A stretch of DNA of 64,000 nucleotides from Segatella hominis (GCF_019249725.2 NZ_CP137559.1:2687501-2751500); one strand, 5' to 3'. Shown: positions 17,701 to 27,558, numbered from the stretch's first letter. The notes: generated from the sequence alone by a model not told the origin. Numbers and translations: made by a program.

Positions 17701-20700
17701 ACGCCATCACGATAGATGTTATAACCCACAGGGGTTTCCTCAGTATCGTTGCTGTTAGGAGCCACGTTTACGCGGATGTTCAAGTTACCGCTAATAGCCG
17801 ACTCAGCTGCAGTAAACCAGTTCTTGCCATCCACAGAGAGCAGGTTACCCTTGCCATTCACTGCCTTGCTGTCGTCGAGACTCAGAGGATGTACATCCGC
17901 ATCGTTCATGATCTGGAATGCGAAGATATAAGAATGTCCTGGCTTCAGGATAATATCCTTCTCCAATGGAATATCGGTGAATGAACCGTCATACTTGATT
18001 TCGCCTCTATATTTCTTGCTGTAGATAATCTTACCATCCTCATAGATACGAGGTGCAAGATAGGTAACTGTGTTAACCAACTGGATGGAAACAGAAGAAA
18101 CCTTCTTGTTGCGGTAAGGAATATAATCTTCAGCATCCCACTTGGCACCTGCGAAGAAATAACCGCCTGAAGCCAGACCCAGCTCATCCTCGTGCTTGCC
18201 GGTAGCCCAGCTCATGGTATCACGATGGGCAGCCTCTAACAATGGAGAATCCCAGTTCAGGTGAACATTCTTGTTGTTCTTGATGCTTGAAGTGAGGTTG
18301 AGAGGAGCATAATACTGAGCACCCTCGCTGACGAAGGCTACTACAGAATCGCTCTTTGCCGACTCCTTGCCATTATAGACCGCTGTCACCTGATAAGAAT
18401 ACTTGCCGTAAACCAGCTTGGTATCCGTGAACTGCATCTCCTTCACTGGAGCAGCATTCACCTTCACGTGGTTGCGATATACATTATATCCATCTGCCAC
18501 AGCTGCACCATTGCCCTTAGCCCATGTGAGGACGGCAGAGGCAGCCTTAGGCTCAGCCTTCAGGCTCAACGGACGTGGAGCAGAAGACTCAGATGTGGCA
18601 TTCAGGTTGAAACTGATGGTCTGTGCTTCCAACTCTGGGTTGGTGAACAAAGTAGCTGTTGTAGCATAGCTGTCGCCCTTCTTTGCCTCCAGAGCATCGA
18701 GACCTACGTTGATTACCTGCTCTGCACCCGGCTCCAGCGTACCATGCTTAGGAGAGAGGTTGAGCCACTTGTTGGTCTCTGCCAGGGTATAGTTGAATAC
18801 CAGGTTAGGACTCTGGTTGAGTATTCCCATCAGAACCAACTTGCCTGGAACTACATCCATAGAAGAGAACAGACCGCAGACATAGTTCTGACCAGTGGCC
18901 TGACCACCCAATACATAACCAGGAACATCGGTCAATACGTGCTTCACATTTGTCAATACACCCCTGGCGATGTCATACTGACGGAGCTGCAGCTTATCAA
19001 ACTTATTTGAAGACTCGGCAGTCATATCAGACAACCAGAGGTATGGACCTCCAGGAGTTACGTTATCGTAGGCAGAACCATAGACAGCGATGTTGCCATC
19101 AGTAGTCAAGGCAGCCATCTTACGGATGAACTTACCCTTGCGGTCAACCAATCCGATGGTTGTAAAGGTACCAATCCAGAAGCCGTCGTAGGCTGGATCG
19201 TAGGTACAGTGGGTAATCTTCAAGTCGGAAACACCACCCACGGTGATGATATCCACGATGCGACGGTTGTCGAAATCGATTTTGAAGATACGGTTAGACC
19301 AGTCGCTGCCGTAGAAGTAGCGGCCGTCGAAGGCAAGGTCGTAGAGCTTGTAATACATCTCTGGGATAGAGAACTGCTCGATGAACTTACCGTTCTTGTC
19401 GTACTTCCAGAACTTACCCAACTCTACGGAAGAGGTGGTATAGTAGTACTCACCATCGAAGGCGATAGACCTCTGCAAGTCGCCGGAGGTGTTCCATGAT
19501 GGCATGGTTTCCCAACGGTGAGAGATGTCGCCGGTGCCCTTGTTGGTATTCTCCTTGAGATACCAGATCAAAGGACCGTTACCCTCGTTCTTGATGGTGA
19601 AGTTCTTGGTGATGTTAGCCTCAGCCTCCAGGTCTGCACTCACGGTGTTGGCAGAAAGCGCTACCTTTGGAGCCTCCAAATTGGCTGTGAAGTTGTTGGT
19701 ACCATCGGCCTTGACGGTCCATGTACCCTTATACTCGTTGTAGCCCTCACGGATGATACTTACGGTATAAGTACCCTCCTCTATCTGGTCGAGCTTGAGC
19801 ACACCATTCTTATCGGTAGTCTCGCTGATTACAGCACCGTTATCGCCAGTCAGGGTAACAGGACATCTGGAGATGGTGCCAGATGGAGTCTTGACACTCA
19901 GCTGTCCCTTCGCCCAAACCGGGTTCCATACCTTCACATCGTCTACGTACCAATAGTTAATCCACTTGGCATCGTCGCCATGCGCACGGAAACGGATCTT
20001 GAACAGGTTATTGCTCAGATATTCACCGATAGGATAGGTATAAGTTGTCCAGTCGAAGCCACCAGAGTAGTTGTCGAATACATCGAGACCTTCCCAGGTC
20101 TTTCCGCCATCGCAGCTCAACTCTACCTCCATGTAGTCAACATTGGTCTGCTCACTGTTGCGGAGACGCAGGTTGAAACGCAGGTAGGTATTGTCCTTGT
20201 TTGGAGTATTCAGCTCGCGGCTCTCCAGTGCCTGGTTGTAATTGGTCAAAGCCGACCAGCTGTAGGTAGCGGATGGGTCAACCAATCCATACTCGTAGTA
20301 GTCGATAGACCACTTGCTCTCCTTGTTGTTGTCGAGGTTCACGGTAGTCCACTTGTCGGCATGGAGCGTCCAGTCGTCGAAGTCGTCCTCGAAAGGCAAC
20401 AGGCGGATATCCGGAACGCTCACCTTCAGAGGTTCACTCTGGGCAGACTCCTGACCATTCTGATGAACGGCAGTCACCGTATAGGTAAAGTCAGCATAGT
20501 CTGGCACATTATCCGTGAAGCGTGCAGAATCCATAGGAGTCTCGTTCACCTTATTGCCGTCACGATAAACATTGAAGCCCACCACAGGGTTGGCAGCAGC
20601 CAGCTGTTTCTTGCTCCGGGTAGGGCGAATCTTGTTGGTTCCCACGAAGATGTCGTCGAGCATCATCATGAATCCACTCTCAGAAACGCAGTTGATGGTT

Positions 20701-21470
20701 ACATACTTCGCCTCCTTAGGAATGTTATACTTCACGAGTGTCCAAGCCGCAGGCAGTTCCACGTATGGACCTTCGTTCACATACTTGAAGTCGGAAGGAC
20801 GCTTGCCGGTGGTAGAATAACCTACGCGAACACGCTCAGCGGCAAAGTTGTCGCCCTCGATCTTGTAAGTGCGAGCCATGAAACTAAACTGGAAGTCCCG
20901 GTCGAAGTTCAACTCTGGCGAAATGATGTAGTCGTTGTTCTTATCGTCGATAGAACTGAAATCCACCAGCATCTTCTTGCCAGAATAAGGCTGAAAATTT
21001 GGATTCTCGTTCACCGCAGGAGAGGTTTCCCAAGGGTTCACGACCACGAAAGCCATCTTCTGACCCTGAGTTGGGAAGGTACAAGCCTGCCAGGTATAGG
21101 TATTGTTATTATCGGCGTCGATATACGACCAGCCCACGTTACCAGCTGAATTGATGGCAAAGTCCTGATGATTCTCGAAATCATCGAAGTAGCCATCGGT
21201 CTTTTCTGGTGAAATCCAGCTCAACTTCACCGTCTTGTCGTTCACACCCATCAGTTGGAGTCCGTAAGGCACACCTTCGGCATTGCCTTCCACCTTCATT
21301 TTGGTATAGCGAACGACAGGTGCCTTGCGAGACTGAGCCACGAAATTCTCCGATGGCTTCACCTTTTCGCCTTCACCCTTCTTTCCATCAGTCAGCGCAT
21401 CCACCGAAGCCCATACAGCTCCGCAGGTCATTGCCGCCAACAAGATGGCAGAATATTTATAATGTTTCAT
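14730..21470 (-). CDS. Giant secreted adhesin-like protein with six fibronectin-type repeats and T9SS signal
   Basis: A 2246-residue protein with a signal peptide (about 1-22). Six modules carry GYNVYRxGxKVN, as in P. gingivalis HagA/Kgp adhesin domains (about 295, 990, 1245, 1583, 1820 and 2108). A choice-of-anchor J or cleaved-adhesin domain (about 358-517, ending YWYVDDVKVWNP) is followed by a carboxypeptidase-regulatory-like domain (523-590). Two segments with repeated DGxYxY/DGKYIY strands (656-820 and 1351-1580) look like beta propellers. The last 75 residues (LPAGTYIVKVGHDTVKVRV) are a type A T9SS sorting signal, so it should be anchored by PorU/PorV. No catalytic motif was seen; binding to host or dietary protein or glycan is inferred. 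It lies 47 bp after the M6 protease gene, hence probably in its operon. Confidence 0.88.
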   Translation of the reverse strand: MKHYKYSAILLAAMTCGAVWASVDALTDGKKGEGEKVKPSENFVAQSRKAPVVRYTKMKVEGNAEGVPYGLQLMGVNDKTVKLSWISPEKTDGYFDDFENHQDFAINSAGNVGWSYIDADNNNTYTWQACTFPTQGQKMAFVVVNPWETSPAVNENPNFQPYSGKKMLVDFSSIDDKNNDYIISPELNFDRDFQFSFMARTYKIEGDNFAAERVRVGYSTTGKRPSDFKYVNEGPYVELPAAWTLVKYNIPKEAKYVTINCVSESGFMMMLDDIFVGTNKIRPTRSKKQLAAANPVVGFNVYRDGNKVNETPMDSARFTDNVPDYADFTYTVTAVHQNGQESAQSEPLKVSVPDIRLLPFEDDFDDWTLHADKWTTVNLDNNKESKWSIDYYEYGLVDPSATYSWSALTNYNQALESRELNTPNKDNTYLRFNLRLRNSEQTNVDYMEVELSCDGGKTWEGLDVFDNYSGGFDWTTYTYPIGEYLSNNLFKIRFRAHGDDAKWINYWYVDDVKVWNPVWAKGQLSVKTPSGTISRCPVTLTGDNGAVISETTDKNGVLKLDQIEEGTYTVSIIREGYNEYKGTWTVKADGTNNFTANLEAPKVALSANTVSADLEAEANITKNFTIKNEGNGPLIWYLKENTNKGTGDISHRWETMPSWNTSGDLQRSIAFDGEYYYTTSSVELGKFWKYDKNGKFIEQFSIPEMYYKLYDLAFDGRYFYGSDWSNRIFKIDFDNRRIVDIITVGGVSDLKITHCTYDPAYDGFWIGTFTTIGLVDRKGKFIRKMAALTTDGNIAVYGSAYDNVTPGGPYLWLSDMTAESSNKFDKLQLRQYDIARGVLTNVKHVLTDVPGYVLGGQATGQNYVCGLFSSMDVVPGKLVLMGILNQSPNLVFNYTLAETNKWLNLSPKHGTLEPGAEQVINVGLDALEAKKGDSYATTATLFTNPELEAQTISFNLNATSESSAPRPLSLKAEPKAASAVLTWAKGNGAAVADGYNVYRNHVKVNAAPVKEMQFTDTKLVYGKYSYQVTAVYNGKESAKSDSVVAFVSEGAQYYAPLNLTSSIKNNKNVHLNWDSPLLEAAHRDTMSWATGKHEDELGLASGGYFFAGAKWDAEDYIPYRNKKVSSVSIQLVNTVTYLAPRIYEDGKIIYSKKYRGEIKYDGSFTDIPLEKDIILKPGHSYIFAFQIMNDADVHPLSLDDSKAVNGKGNLLSVDGKNWFTAAESAISGNLNIRVNVAPNSNDTEETPVGYNIYRDGVKVNSIPVAGQSFDDVLSNAGTYSYQVTSVYADGGESEFGGKTSVEAYAIENQTAPHHLDATVTRNRDISLRWDAPTVSEMSIPADVAKRPVTTDAAMPEFVREFDGAKSSMAVATDGKYIYTSIYNEDGRIDVFSMDGKKVKSCVVSDIDGIRNLAYDGQYLYAGDYSTKMHVINPVTMKLMKSIDISEYSRHLAYIPTLDGGKGGFEVGDWETSIYMAKDGSKLATGPVLKGASGTAYYDGKLYAFEQGNEANAYTIGIYDMASGERVGSLDMGKYLEIDNISSYKAGGMSSFVSPEGITYMLLALQRQGAATKFVVLDMGGLKTVAGYNVYRNGEKLNGEPLTRRFYQETMSQEGNYDYSVETVYIDGTTSAKSAVATATIVASGDAKVPENVQAVQSTYGYNVLLSFKDPDMYKTAASVNSFESSVNDTEVFGAEGESYKSNWMVSSDYSFDGSKSIVAAQKAEAFGVVKAEGMKYVRLAARNADDHKGNGTFDIYYSVGGTHRDNFIRLQTVTTTEQWQDVMCELPEGTEYIGLAKAAGNPDQYIDGVSFYKEAPQTDCYGFDIYRNGEKITASPVQGISYVDHNLLIGHYDYQVKLVTKNSAESELSDAVSLDLYYDNGSLAPTSLRVENNGGTRNLTWQTPALGEPIYLRWHDGNCYDAAGQPNGGAFFAGVNWFAEDLKDYGHLALSDVEVYINQVPDALYVLVYQNNTLVRQQFVPSLKEYAFNTIHLDEPLPIDPTKSLRVAVYVEHNQITVPLGYDKGPARSGRGDLYSSDGISWSTMEDSGADIDANWNISVGLSPYSPASSMKARKQGAEVLTFKPKANVSAAPLKVAHVAQGATSQKNAFLGYNVYLNGDKLNNDFISGNSYTDNSSVVGNYLEYQVAAAYSVTGEQYSNKVTLVVTGIDGVTADKLKITIAGSTLRIVGAHAGDKVAVYAADGKLVVNSVVTDDYVQNISLSLLPAGTYIVKVGHDTVKVRVSHR

Positions 21471-21517
21471 AAATGTTCTATTTGATGCTATGAGTTATTA
21501 TTAAAAAACTTGCACGA

Positions 21518-24500
21518 TTATCTGATGATAATCTTGGTGCGATACGTCTTTCCCTCGCCCGATACGGCGATGACGGCAAAGCCTGTACCCGCAGGTGCCT
21601 GGAAGCTCATGCTACCAGAGTTAGCCACGCCAGAGAAGAGCTGTATGCCGGCTGCCGAAACACAGTTTACGGTGTAGCCTGGCTTGATGCCGTTCACCTG
21701 TACGTTGCCGCCGTTCACACTGAAGCTGATGCCAGAATCGCCTATCACGTCGGTGATGGCTGTGGAAGTGCTTGCCTGGTAGTAGGCAGGGACAGACTCG
21801 TCGTAGTAGAGGCCGTTCCAGCCGGATGATACCCATACACGGTACTTGCCCTCATCGTACTCGCCGTCTTCCTTGTTCTTGATAGGCACCGCTGTGGCAT
21901 TTCCTACAGAACCGGCAGCCAACTTCTCGTATTCCTTGCCATCGTTGTAGATGAGGGTGAGGTACTTGATGCGTCCGTTTCTGCCACCATGCTTGAAGTT
22001 GAAGCGCAGCTGTCTGTACTTCTTGCCCTCCAGGTAGTCCTTGTACTGTTCTTCCTGACCCTCGGAGTCATACTCCTTCAGGCTGATTTTGGCACCTACG
22101 GCGGTCCATGTCTTGCCGTCCTGGGTTCCCTCCACGGAAAGTTCTGACGTACCGAGAGGACCGGATGTGGTGACGATGAAGTTGCAGCCCGTGATACCCT
22201 CTGGACAATCCTGTGTGGTGACGGAGCCGCTGCCACGGAACTCTACGGATCCTGTGCCCAATACCACGTTACCCTTCACGTTCTGGTATGAATCGATTGG
22301 CGTGAACTCAGACACGGAGTTGGTCTTCGTGGTCTCTCTTGCCAGACACAGATAGTAGTCTGTTGCACCAGCCACTGGCGACCATGATGCGGTGAGCATG
22401 TTGTCAGCAGTGCGCTCAAGCTTCACGTTCTGTGGCGTGTCGAGCTTCTGTGTCACCATCACGTCCCAGAGCCAGAGGTCGTTCTGCAACCTCTCTGAGC
22501 ATACACGGAAGGCTACGTAGATGTCCTTGCCGACAAACTGGCTCAGATCTACCTCCTCCATGTGCTGTGCGCCGAAGTAATCGGCAAAAGAAAAACGCTT
22601 TACTACGTGGAAGTCGTTGATATCGTTAGTCTTGGTAGATACCAATACGTCCAGGTTCTCTACGCCGATAGCACCACCTTCTTGGGTTATTACGCCACGT
22701 GTGAAGAACAGGGTTCCCTTCTCCGGCACATGGATGCGGCGGCGACCGATGAGGTAGTCATCTGCGTCGTTCCAATAGTTGAGTGAGTAGTGGACAGCTC
22801 CCTGGTTTTCGTCCTGGAACCATGTGGTACCGTCGCCGTTGTTATCTACGATTTTCCAACCGTCAGGATTTCCGTCGCTCCACTGCTTGAAGTCTTGGTA
22901 GAATGGGGTGTTGAGCGTTACGTTGGCGTATGCCCACTCGGTAGTGAATGGAACCGGTGAACCATATACCATGCTGCCATCGCTCATTTTCATGTAAGAG
23001 CGTACGCTGTAGGTGGTTCCTGGCTGCAGGCTCTTGGCTGTGAAAGAAGCATTCTTGATATCTTCCACCTTTCCTGCTGCGCTCACGCCATCGCTGAGGG
23101 TTGGGTCGGCAGAAGCGCCTTCCTTCCAGCAGAAGCCTACCTCGTCCACATCTACCTTGTTGCTCTCGACGTTTGCCTTGAAGGTTGCCTGTGTATCGTA
23201 AATCTTCTCTGGCACAAGTGTCTTGATGAAGTTCCACTTGCTGGTACCGCCATTAACCTGGAACATCACGTTGCCGTCCTGCTCCATGATATTGGTGATA
23301 GGCACGTTAACCGGTTCCTTCGCCCAATTCAGGGAATTAGGTGTGGTGGTATCTGTGAAAGATGTATTGGCAGATTTACCTGGATAGGTATCGCCGCTAC
23401 GGGTCACCTCGTTGTCGATGCCGTCGGCTGGCACGATATACATGCAGCGATGCTTGGCGCTGTTGTTTGGTCCGTTGATATCCCACCAGTCTTTCTTCAT
23501 CTCATCGGTATAGTCGTAATGAGTGATGAGCAGACCATGACCTGGGATATACTTGTCCCAACCCGTCTGCTGGCGGTTTTCCAGGATGAACCACTCCATA
23601 CCTGTACCTGGTGTACGGTCTGGCTGGCAGTTGATGAAGCGCGCCTTGTTGTCGGCGATGGCAGTGAGGGTAACATCCTCAGGGTTCTTCACCTCTACGA
23701 TGTCCTCGCCTTCCTTCATCCAGCCCAGCTGCATACGCTCGAATGCCATCAGGCAAGGAGGAGTGCGGCTGTCGTTGTTGTAACTACCTGAAGCATAAAG
23801 GCTGTAGGCACCTGGGTCGATACCCTTACCATTGCTGGTATCATCGGTATCATACATATCCTTGAGACCCAGCACATGGCCGAACTCATGGGTGAAGGTT
23901 CCGATACCATCCATAGATGGAACTACAGGAGTACCAGGCATACCTACCAGCTCGGCAGAGCAGGAATAGTCGTGAATCAGCACGCCATCGATGGTGGTGT
24001 TGTCGTCCAGATACCAGCTGTGTGGCCAGATATCATCATCATTGGCAGTACTTGCCTCGCTATATCCGGCATAGATTACGTAGCAGTTGTCCATGATGCC
24101 ATCGCCATCGTTATCAAACTGGCGGAAATCCATATCAGGATTGTTCTTCTTGGCGAGTTCCACAGCCTCCTTCACCATGTCGCGTGGGTTGGTATCAGTA
24201 CCGTTGGTGTCGCTGCTGTTGCCACCATAGTAGGCTGTTGGCTTGGAAAGGGTGTATGGCCCCACTACCTTGAAGTTAGGGATAAACTGACCCATGGAAT
24301 TGTCGCGGTAATAATCCTTCACGCTACCCGTACCACCGTTCTCGCTGTAGCCAGGCTGGTTCAGCCAGTGGTCGAAGTCCTGCTGGGTGTGGCGCAATAC
24401 GCTATCCTGGAAGTTAACCAGGACCACCAGATACTGCGATTCCTTGACAGCAGCTTCGCCGCTTCGTGTTTCAACAGCATACTTGTGGGGAGCCACGATA

Positions 24501-24901
24501 CGGCGGCTCAGGAACTTGTTAGGCGCCTTCTTCATGATAGGGGTTCCGCTCAAGATGTCGGCAGTGGCATCTTTCGCACTGATCAGTGACTCCAGGAGTT
24601 TCTTCTCCTTGTCGGAGCGCACATCCACATTGTGTGCTCTCTGCTTGGTCATCACTTTCTTCTGGGTTTTCTTGTCGTAATCCACGTAACAGAAATAACC
24701 CTTCTTGTCTTTGTTCAGGAGAAATCCATCCGTGGTAGTAACGAAGTGGAAATTCTCATCACCTTGTATTCTTACCAACAAGGTGGTGCCGTCAGGCTGC
24801 CGCATCATGATTGGATGGGGATATGCCTTGATAGCCCAAGTGGCTTGGGTATATCCCGCACACAATACGGAAGCCAAAAGCAGTCTTTTGAGACCTCTCA
24901 T
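21518..24901 (-). CDS. Secreted M6-family zinc metalloprotease with T9SS signal
   Basis: 1127 residues. Signal peptide (1-23), a prodomain typical of the family (AYPHPIMMRQPDGTTLLVRIQGDENFHFVTTTDGFLL), then a catalytic domain with the zinc motif HEFGHVLGLKDMYD (H338, E339, H342). M6 peptidases include immune inhibitor A and PrtV-like enzymes. The C-terminal half has a fibronectin-like module (about 560-640), a choice-of-anchor J-like domain (about 660-810), another fibronectin module and a beta-rich terminal T9SS sorting domain ending TYRTKIIIR. The secreted enzyme is probably surface-attached. It precedes the giant adhesin gene by 47 bp, so protease and adhesin may be made together. A perfect 15-bp palindrome, CTGTTGTAACAACAG (24959-24973), lies upstream and could be an operator. 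Confidence 0.92.
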   Translation of the reverse strand: MRGLKRLLLASVLCAGYTQATWAIKAYPHPIMMRQPDGTTLLVRIQGDENFHFVTTTDGFLLNKDKKGYFCYVDYDKKTQKKVMTKQRAHNVDVRSDKEKKLLESLISAKDATADILSGTPIMKKAPNKFLSRRIVAPHKYAVETRSGEAAVKESQYLVVLVNFQDSVLRHTQQDFDHWLNQPGYSENGGTGSVKDYYRDNSMGQFIPNFKVVGPYTLSKPTAYYGGNSSDTNGTDTNPRDMVKEAVELAKKNNPDMDFRQFDNDGDGIMDNCYVIYAGYSEASTANDDDIWPHSWYLDDNTTIDGVLIHDYSCSAELVGMPGTPVVPSMDGIGTFTHEFGHVLGLKDMYDTDDTSNGKGIDPGAYSLYASGSYNNDSRTPPCLMAFERMQLGWMKEGEDIVEVKNPEDVTLTAIADNKARFINCQPDRTPGTGMEWFILENRQQTGWDKYIPGHGLLITHYDYTDEMKKDWWDINGPNNSAKHRCMYIVPADGIDNEVTRSGDTYPGKSANTSFTDTTTPNSLNWAKEPVNVPITNIMEQDGNVMFQVNGGTSKWNFIKTLVPEKIYDTQATFKANVESNKVDVDEVGFCWKEGASADPTLSDGVSAAGKVEDIKNASFTAKSLQPGTTYSVRSYMKMSDGSMVYGSPVPFTTEWAYANVTLNTPFYQDFKQWSDGNPDGWKIVDNNGDGTTWFQDENQGAVHYSLNYWNDADDYLIGRRRIHVPEKGTLFFTRGVITQEGGAIGVENLDVLVSTKTNDINDFHVVKRFSFADYFGAQHMEEVDLSQFVGKDIYVAFRVCSERLQNDLWLWDVMVTQKLDTPQNVKLERTADNMLTASWSPVAGATDYYLCLARETTKTNSVSEFTPIDSYQNVKGNVVLGTGSVEFRGSGSVTTQDCPEGITGCNFIVTTSGPLGTSELSVEGTQDGKTWTAVGAKISLKEYDSEGQEEQYKDYLEGKKYRQLRFNFKHGGRNGRIKYLTLIYNDGKEYEKLAAGSVGNATAVPIKNKEDGEYDEGKYRVWVSSGWNGLYYDESVPAYYQASTSTAITDVIGDSGISFSVNGGNVQVNGIKPGYTVNCVSAAGIQLFSGVANSGSMSFQAPAGTGFAVIAVSGEGKTYRTKIIIR

Positions 24902-24998
24902 AGTTTTCTCGTTTTTTAATGTGTATTATTAATAAATGCTTAATTCTCTTCTCTTTTTCTGTTGTAACAACAGGCCTAAAGCAAGTGGCATTTTGACG

Positions 24999-25045
24999 AA
25001 AAAAGGGCGCAGGCGGAGTTTTTGTACCCCACTTGCACCTTTTTT
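24999..25045. terminator. Bidirectional terminator after the 826-residue protein gene
   Basis: A run of six A, then GG..GCA..GG, pairs imperfectly with CC..TGC..CC followed by six T (25040-25045). T-runs appear on both strands. An overlapping alternative stem GCAAGTGG (24981-24988) with CCACTTGC (25029-25036) is also possible. Confidence 0.6.
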
Positions 25046-25077
25046 ATATTATATATGCGCCATCATGCTAAGACCCA

Positions 25078-27558
25078 TTACTTCTTGATGACAACCTTCT
25101 TAGTCTTACCATTAGACTTGATGATATATACACCATTGCCAGAAATCTGGTCTACCTGAGTACCATCCATCTTGAAGATAGATACCTTGCTGTTGCCAGC
25201 TGCCTCGATGTTCCAGATGCCAGTTGCATCGTTATTCATCCATGTGAAGTCGGTAGCACCGTATGAATCAACAAACTGGAAGTAAACATCACCAGCTGCT
25301 TTCATCTCCTTGGTAAACTCATAAACGTAAGAGCCATCAGGCAGCTGTACGTAATTGGTTCTTACCTCCTCGGCATTGGCGCCATTCTTGGCATCCTCCA
25401 GACTGTTATAGAGGGCAGTCATCAAGTAACCGCTCAGACGGAAGGTGGTTGTACCAGCAGGGAGTGAAGCCTTCATCCATACAGGAGTACTGCGGGAAGC
25501 ACCTGTAATTGTTACGGTCTTACCCTTGGTGATAACCAATGGATTGGTTACAGTTTCACCTGGCTCAGCCTCATGCTTGGTAAACTTGATCTTGCTACCG
25601 GTAACCTTACCTGCGATAACGCAGTGGATATAGAGCTTATCGCCCTTGCTAACGATAACCTTACCCTTATATACGGTGACTGAAACACTACCAAAGTTCT
25701 CAGTACCCATCATGGTAGTTCCGTATGGCTCCTCATTCTTGAAGATTTCGATGCGGTCGCTGCCACCATTATAGCCTTGGTCGCAGGCGAAGTCGAGAAC
25801 ACCATCCTCAGTTACGTTATACTGCAACCAGAGGTCAGCAGCACCTGCCTTGGTGAATGTATATTCATCATCCTCCATGACGATAGGGTTGGTGCGAGAC
25901 TCACCGGCAGCGAACTCCTTCTCTTCCAGATACATGGTTGTACCCTGGGCTGCACCAGATACCTTAATCAGATAAGTGGTTCCGGCAGTAGCCTCGATAA
26001 AGAAGTCGGTACCCTTGTTGATGGCTGTGTATTCACCATCCCACTGGCCTGTACCTTTAGGGAAGCTGACGGTAACACCTGGTTCAACCTCCACATTGAG
26101 CTTGCCATTCTTGGTAGCTGTATATTTGAAGTATTCTGTGCCCTCTACGGTGATTTCGTTTTCACCCTCCACAGCTTCAGCTGGGTTTGTTGCAAGAGAA
26201 CCCTTCTCTACATCCAGATATGAAACCTTGAATGCCAATGGATTATCCTCATTGGCTGTAACCTTCAGGATATAAGTAATCTCGTAAGACTGGCCACCAA
26301 CGTAAGTCTTCAGCAAGCCATCCTTTACAGTAGCAGCACCATACTCGCCATTCTGCTGGTTGTAGAAGATGATAGAAGTAGCTGCATCGAAATTGGCATC
26401 AGTCTCAACCGTAACAAACTTCTCTGTGTTGGCAGGAACCGTGAGCTTATAATAATAGGTACCCTTGGCACTAGGCAAAGTCTTCTCTACAGGGAGTTCA
26501 GTCAATTCGAAGGCTGTATTCACAGTCTCACCTGGCTGGTAGGCCTGCATTTCTGCCTTGATTACATCCTCGGCAGCAGAATCCTGCAACTTGTTCACTA
26601 CAATATAATAGGTAGTACCTGTATAAGGAATCTCAACGCGAACATTATAGGTACCAGGCTCAGAAGAAGCCGCTACCTGCTGATAGGTGATATTGTTCAA
26701 GTTGGAATATACCTTTACCTGACCGCCAGCAAGCACAGCATCGCTGGAGATGTTCAGATAACCCGTCTTGGTAGGAGTATAAGTAAAGTAGTAGTCGCCC
26801 TTCTCGGCAGGTACCTTGTTCTCACCCTCGTTCAAGGCGAATGGCATCTCAAGAGAACCAGCCTTCACCTCTACGAGCTTAGAGTTTGTAACGACACTAC
26901 CCTGAAGATTCAGTGCGATGGTATAAGTCTTACCCTTCTCTACGCTCACTTTCAGTACATATCCGCCTGTAGCCTGATCATAGTTTGTAGAAGCATAATT
27001 ACCATTCACATTGGCACCTGAAACATAGCTTGAGAAAGCGAGCTGAAGCTGCGCAGTCTTCTCTGCTGTATAGGTAACATAGGCAGTAGTGTTCTCATAC
27101 TGAGCACCCAGCGGATTACCCAGGTACAACTCCTCACCTACCTTCAACTCGGCAGGATTCTCCTGAGAGAGACCCTTGCCATAAGAAGACATCTCAGACA
27201 AGTCGAGGTTGAAGCCCGACTCACCCATCATGTTCATAATGAAGTAATAGGTCTTACCCTTTTCCAAGGCATACGCTTTAGAAGGATACTTCAAGCCCGC
27301 ACCACCCAGGGTGAGCGAGTCTGTTCCTTCTACTGATGTAAATACAGTAGGAACATTGCTTGATCCAGACAATGGAGATACCTTGGCAAGATAGTTCTTG
27401 TCTGCTGTAAACTTCCAATAAGTGTTCTTAGCCTCACTGCTCTCTACCTTGTAGGTATTCTCACCATTCTTGGCATCGAGAGCTGATTCAATTGATGTCT
27501 GTGCCATTGCTGCAGAAGAAAGGCACAATGCTGTCGCAAAAAGTAAAACTTTTCTCAT
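25078..27558 (-). CDS. Secreted repeat protein of unknown function with T9SS signal
   Basis: 826 residues with a signal peptide (1-19, MRKVLLFATALCLSSAAMA). The body is built of about six beta-sandwich-like modules of roughly 110 residues. Each starts near [L/N]..NP..[L/V]..GE or a similar turn and contains a Y.Y(T/K)[A/V]...G.L.[V/I] strand and a KGKTY.[I/F] strand. This resembles PPC-type (bacterial pre-peptidase C-terminal) modules, but I cannot prove homology. The last 50 residues (VSIFKMDGTQVDQISGNGVYIIKSNGKTKKVVIKK) are a clear T9SS sorting signal. No catalytic motif was found. It has its own promoter and terminator, so it is transcribed alone, divergent from susC. Role unknown; a surface binding protein is most plausible. 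Confidence 0.8.
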   Translation of the reverse strand: MRKVLLFATALCLSSAAMAQTSIESALDAKNGENTYKVESSEAKNTYWKFTADKNYLAKVSPLSGSSNVPTVFTSVEGTDSLTLGGAGLKYPSKAYALEKGKTYYFIMNMMGESGFNLDLSEMSSYGKGLSQENPAELKVGEELYLGNPLGAQYENTTAYVTYTAEKTAQLQLAFSSYVSGANVNGNYASTNYDQATGGYVLKVSVEKGKTYTIALNLQGSVVTNSKLVEVKAGSLEMPFALNEGENKVPAEKGDYYFTYTPTKTGYLNISSDAVLAGGQVKVYSNLNNITYQQVAASSEPGTYNVRVEIPYTGTTYYIVVNKLQDSAAEDVIKAEMQAYQPGETVNTAFELTELPVEKTLPSAKGTYYYKLTVPANTEKFVTVETDANFDAATSIIFYNQQNGEYGAATVKDGLLKTYVGGQSYEITYILKVTANEDNPLAFKVSYLDVEKGSLATNPAEAVEGENEITVEGTEYFKYTATKNGKLNVEVEPGVTVSFPKGTGQWDGEYTAINKGTDFFIEATAGTTYLIKVSGAAQGTTMYLEEKEFAAGESRTNPIVMEDDEYTFTKAGAADLWLQYNVTEDGVLDFACDQGYNGGSDRIEIFKNEEPYGTTMMGTENFGSVSVTVYKGKVIVSKGDKLYIHCVIAGKVTGSKIKFTKHEAEPGETVTNPLVITKGKTVTITGASRSTPVWMKASLPAGTTTFRLSGYLMTALYNSLEDAKNGANAEEVRTNYVQLPDGSYVYEFTKEMKAAGDVYFQFVDSYGATDFTWMNNDATGIWNIEAAGNSKVSIFKMDGTQVDQISGNGVYIIKSNGKTKKVVIKK

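Noticed and set aside
19518..21149. A 543-codon open frame on the plus strand
   Set aside because: It lies wholly opposite the giant adhesin gene; its composition (many Val, Ile, His) is that of a mirror frame, and no promoter or signal is present.
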